NCBI GenBank assembly: GCA_910589485.1
Contig: CAJUSW010000002.1
Location: 62,001 to 126,000, forward strand
Source: an uncultured Duncaniella sp.
Lineage (GTDB): Bacteria > Bacteroidota > Bacteroidia > Bacteroidales > Muribaculaceae
DNA length: 64,000 bases
Direction of reading: 5' to 3'
The position numbers and the translations under genes were made by a program. Below, in pieces: positions 61,402 through 64,000 of the stretch. Below the pieces are notes generated by a model. The model saw only the letters and a program-made list of their open reading frames with translations. It was not told the DNA's origin and did not search any database. The first letter of the stretch is position 1, and each line of letters begins with the position of its first letter.

Positions 61402-62202
61402 TTATCCCATCAGTATCGACGTGGCCATGAGTGCCATGCCGATTATAAGCGACGTGACGGTGACGTGATGGTGGCCGTAGTTCTCGGCACTGGGCAGAAG
61501 CTCGTCGAGAGATATGTACACCATGACTCCGGCCACGCCGGCGAGCAGAAGCGCGTTCATCACCGGTGTCCACACCGATAGGAGGAACAGCATGCCTATG
61601 AGAGCGCCTACAGGCTCGGCCAATCCTGAGAGAATACTGAACACAAGGGCCTTTTTACGGCTTCCTGTCGCGTTATAGATGGGAACTGATACCGCAATAC
61701 CCTCGGGGATGTTGTGAAGCGTGATGGCTATTACAATGGGTATGGCGACGCTTGCGCCGTCGAGTGCCGAGACGAATGTGGCCATACCTTCGGGGAAGTT
61801 ATGTATTCCTATGGCGAGCGCGAGCATTATGCCCGTGCGCTTGGATTGTGATGGTTTGTCGGGCTTATGCTCTATATGATTGTATTCGTGGGGGTTCTCA
61901 TCCTCGGGCACGAGAAGGTCAATCAAGGCTATCAGGGCTATGCCTGCAAAGAAAGCGAGGACGCTGTAGAGATTGGCCAGGCGGGATGAATAGAGGCTTT
62001 CGAGTTCATCTATGGCCTCGGGCATGAGGTCGAGAAAGGAGACATAGAGCATCACACCGGCCGAGAATCCTAATGCTCCGGCCAGAAACTTGGCCTCACG
62101 GGCCTTGGGATGCAATGACATGAGCGCGCCAACGGCTGTTCCCATGCCGGCTATGAGCGTGAGGATGAAGGCTACGATTAATGATTGTGATGAAACGTCC
62201 AT
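61402..62202 (-). CDS. zupT: ZIP-family metal transporter
   Basis: A 266-residue inner-membrane importer of zinc and other divalent metals. About eight hydrophobic segments are seen, with the ZIP metal-binding helices HNFPEGMATFVSAL and IAITLHNIPEGIAVSVPIY intact, plus FLDLMPEAIDELESL. A short His-containing loop (ENPHEYNHIEHKPD) lies between segments three and four. The N-terminus is MDVSSQSLIVAFILTLIAGMGTAVGAL. The 5' leader is built from CTCTATACT units, nearly identical to that of uvrC. No Zur-like box was found. Confidence 0.93.
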   Translation of the reverse strand: MDVSSQSLIVAFILTLIAGMGTAVGALMSLHPKAREAKFLAGALGFSAGVMLYVSFLDLMPEAIDELESLYSSRLANLYSVLAFFAGIALIALIDLLVPEDENPHEYNHIEHKPDKPSQSKRTGIMLALAIGIHNFPEGMATFVSALDGASVAIPIVIAITLHNIPEGIAVSVPIYNATGSRKKALVFSILSGLAEPVGALIGMLFLLSVWTPVMNALLLAGVAGVMVYISLDELLPSAENYGHHHVTVTSLIIGMALMATSILMG

Positions 62203-62508
62203 TTTTTTTAGTATAGAGGGGGAAGTATAGAGTATAGAGTAGAGGGGAAGTATAGAGAGAATTGGTTATAAAGGGTTCCGATTTAGCGTTCAGTTATATA
62301 ACAGCAGTTTTATAGATTTTGTTATATTTTACTACTTACTTAGAACCAAAGGGATATATTAAGACCAGAGGACCAAGAGCGACTGCTGTAGTCCTTTGGG
62401 CCTCCGGTCTTTATTTAGTTCTGTTCCTAATGTATAGTCTTAATATACTTACATATATAATCTTAATATACTTACATATATAATCTTAATATACTTAGTT
62501 ACAGGGTG
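62203..62508. repeat. AGTATAGAG array, structured hairpin and 23-bp tandem repeats
   Basis: This 306-bp gap between leuS and zupT holds AGTATAGAG units (62210-62258) abutting the zupT start. A folded segment follows: AAGACCAGAGG (62361-62371) pairs with CCTCCGGTCTT (62401-62411), with an inner stem and a possible outer AGAAC/GTTCT. Then come 2.7 copies of an AT-rich 23-bp unit (62438-62460, 62461-62483, 62484-62498) next to the leuS stop. The hairpin is probably the leuS terminator. No gene seen. Confidence 0.75.
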
Positions 62509-64000
62509 TTATCCGAGTACGATGTTAACAATCTTGTTGGGGACAACGATGATCTTGCGGATGCTGTGGCCTTCAAGCCATTTGGCTGAGCCTTCGTGTT
62601 CGAGGGCGAGCTTCTCAACTTCTTCCTTGGGGGTGCCGGCGGGAACCTGCATGTTGAAGCGGGCCTTACCGTTGAACGACACGGCATAGTTGACGGTCGA
62701 CTCAACCAGGTGCTTCTCATCCCATGCGGGCCACTTGGCATCACAGATGGTGGTGTCGTGGCCGAGTGCCGAGTGCCAGAGCTCCTCAGTGATGTGGGGA
62801 GCGAACGGCGCGAGAAGTACAAGCAGGTCGGAAAGTACCTCGCGGGAATGGCATTTGAGCGATGTGAGCTCGTTGACGCATATCATGAAGGCAGCCACGG
62901 AGGTGTTGTAGCTGAAGGTCTCGATGTCGCCTGTCACTTTCTTTATGAGCTTGTGGAGCGACTTAAGAGCCTCGGGCGAGGGAGTCGAGTCATCGACAAG
63001 GAGGGTATCGCCCTTATAGAACAGCCCCCAAAGCTTTTTGAGGAAGCGGTTTACACCGTCGATACCGTTGGTATCCCAGGGCTTGCTCTGCTCGAGCGGG
63101 CCGAGGAACATCTCATAGAGACGGAGGGTGTCGGCACCGTAACGCTCCACGATATCATCAGGATTGACCACGTTGAACATTGACTTGGACATCTTCTCAA
63201 CGGCCCATCCGCAGATGTATTTGCCATCCTCGAGCACAAACTCGGCGTCGGCATAGTCGGGACGCCATGCGCGGAATGCGTCAAGGTCGAGAATATCGTT
63301 GCTCACGATGTTAACGTCCACGTGGATAGGTGTAACATCATATTGCCCCTTAAGACCGTGAGAAACGAAAGTATTTGTGCCCTGGATGCGGTAAACGAAG
63401 TTGCTTCGGCCCTGGATCATGCCCTGGTTTATGAGCTTCTTGAAAGGCTCGGGCTCGCATACATAGCCGAGGTCGTAGAGGAACTTGTTCCAGAAACGGG
63501 AGTAGATGAGGTGGCCGGTGGCATGCTCGGTACCTCCTATATAGAGGTCGACATTGCGCCAGTACTCGTCGGCTTCCTTGCTCACGAGAGCGGAGTCGTT
63601 GTGGGGATCCATGTAGCGGAGATAGTAGGCCGATGATCCGGCGAATCCGGGCATGGTGTTGAGCTCGATGGGATAGCCGTCCTCGGTGACCCAGTTCTTG
63701 GCGCGTCCCAGCGGGGGCTCGCCGCTCTCGGTGGGGAGGTATTTGTCAACCTCGGGGAGCAGGAGCGGGAGTTTGCTCTCGTCCATGAGGGTGGGGATGC
63801 CATCCTTATAATATACGGGGAAAGGCTCGCCCCAGTAGCGCTGACGTGAGAAGATGGCGTCGCGCAGACGGTAGTTGACCTTGACACGGCCTATGCCTTT
63901 CTCCTTGATAAATTTCTTGGTGGCTGCAATGGCGTCCTTAAACTCCATGCCGTTGAGATCGAGTTCGGCCGATGAGCTGTTGATCATCTTGCCGCTCTTG
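62509..64000 (-). CDS. leuS: Leucyl-tRNA synthetase, C-terminal part (runs off the right edge)
   Basis: The visible frame enters from the right edge and runs to the stop at 62509, about 496 residues of an enzyme normally near 900. It contains the end of the editing and insert region (RLRDAIFSRQRYWGEPFPVYY), the class I core (GTEHATGHLIYSRFWNKFLYDLG), the KMSKS loop (WAVEKMSKSMFNVVNPDDIVERYGADTLRLYEMF), the anticodon-binding helices (ALKSLHKLIKKVTGDIETFSYNTSVAAFM, LAPFAPHITEELWHSAL) and the C-terminal domain. The in-frame ATG at 63987 is internal, not the start. The start and HIGH motif lie outside the window. Confidence 0.96.
   Translation of the reverse strand, partial: KSGKMINSSSAELDLNGMEFKDAIAATKKFIKEKGIGRVKVNYRLRDAIFSRQRYWGEPFPVYYKDGIPTLMDESKLPLLLPEVDKYLPTESGEPPLGRAKNWVTEDGYPIELNTMPGFAGSSAYYLRYMDPHNDSALVSKEADEYWRNVDLYIGGTEHATGHLIYSRFWNKFLYDLGYVCEPEPFKKLINQGMIQGRSNFVYRIQGTNTFVSHGLKGQYDVTPIHVDVNIVSNDILDLDAFRAWRPDYADAEFVLEDGKYICGWAVEKMSKSMFNVVNPDDIVERYGADTLRLYEMFLGPLEQSKPWDTNGIDGVNRFLKKLWGLFYKGDTLLVDDSTPSPEALKSLHKLIKKVTGDIETFSYNTSVAAFMICVNELTSLKCHSREVLSDLLVLLAPFAPHITEELWHSALGHDTTICDAKWPAWDEKHLVESTVNYAVSFNGKARFNMQVPAGTPKEEVEKLALEHEGSAKWLEGHSIRKIIVVPNKIVNIVLG

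Noticed and set aside
62340..62430. tRNA gene in the leuS-zupT gap
   Set aside because: The fold lacks a TΨC-arm sequence and acceptor stem geometry; it is more like a terminator or other RNA structure.

Overview
The window is a chromosomal segment of a Bacteroidota, most probably a Bacteroidales gut commensal of the Muribaculaceae (S24-7) type. This rests on TAnnTTTG -7 promoter boxes, often with TTTG about 20 bp upstream, a SusC/SusD pair, lipoprotein signals, family-restricted proteins (DUF3467, DUF4254, DUF4491, DUF4919, DUF3078) and Bacteroidales-like cysS, uvrC and mnmG. The placement is inference; no rRNA marker is present. I found no rRNA, tRNA, CRISPR array, complete insertion sequence or prophage.

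Layout. 1-4267: minus-strand housekeeping genes (mscS-type channel, cysS, DUF3467, ubiE, purC), with hairpins plus GGTTATRR octamer arrays behind three stop codons. 4343-9417: an uncharacterised gene with a palindrome-controlled promoter, two lipoproteins, an outer-membrane phospholipase A and a signal-peptide-bearing CbiK chelatase. 9471-14190: a TonB-dependent receptor in tandem with cbiK, then a divergent GH95 fucosidase. 14325-16132: a HipBA-type toxin-antitoxin pair. 16241-20326: dapB behind four 16-bp tandem repeats, lepB, a WbqC-family gene and metF. 20327-28344: a palindrome-rich convergent gap, alkaline phosphatase, a GH3/JAR-type adenylating enzyme, DUF4919, a 332-bp MITE-like element, a membrane protein, a long gene broken by an in-frame amber codon, and a secreted protein. 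28351-33702: a minus-strand operon of a TM-anchored protein, sufE and a SNF2 helicase. 34226-41132: susC-susD, a terminator, then a secreted ThuA-like/DsbD-like fusion. 41321-44940: cupin, a second MITE-like element, and hxlR-uvrA2. 45006-50634: a holin-like gene, uvrC, apt, mnmG and ybeY. 50825-54695: DUF4254, a radical SAM protein, an LD-carboxypeptidase and a GH29 fucosidase. 54910-61383: dnaX, a DEAD-box helicase, DUF3078 and three small envelope genes. 61402-64000: zupT and the C-terminal part of leuS.

How the genes work together. Most of the window is core metabolism, translation and repair. The accessory functions act mainly at the envelope: nutrient import (TonB receptor with chelatase, SusCD locus), glycan and phosphate scavenging (GH95, GH29, alkaline phosphatase) and membrane or wall turnover (OMPLA, LD-carboxypeptidase, holin-like protein).

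The strongest unexplained signal is regulatory. An identical 17-bp palindrome lies in the same orientation exactly 22 bp upstream of the -7 box of two unrelated genes 41 kb apart (4343-4389 and 45494-45448). Its centre falls near -42, where a class II activator would bind. Other points of interest are the HxlR-UvrA2 pair with doubled TTAC-N6-GTAA operators, the HipB operator candidate, several families of intergenic octamer or nonamer repeats, and the amber-interrupted gene.
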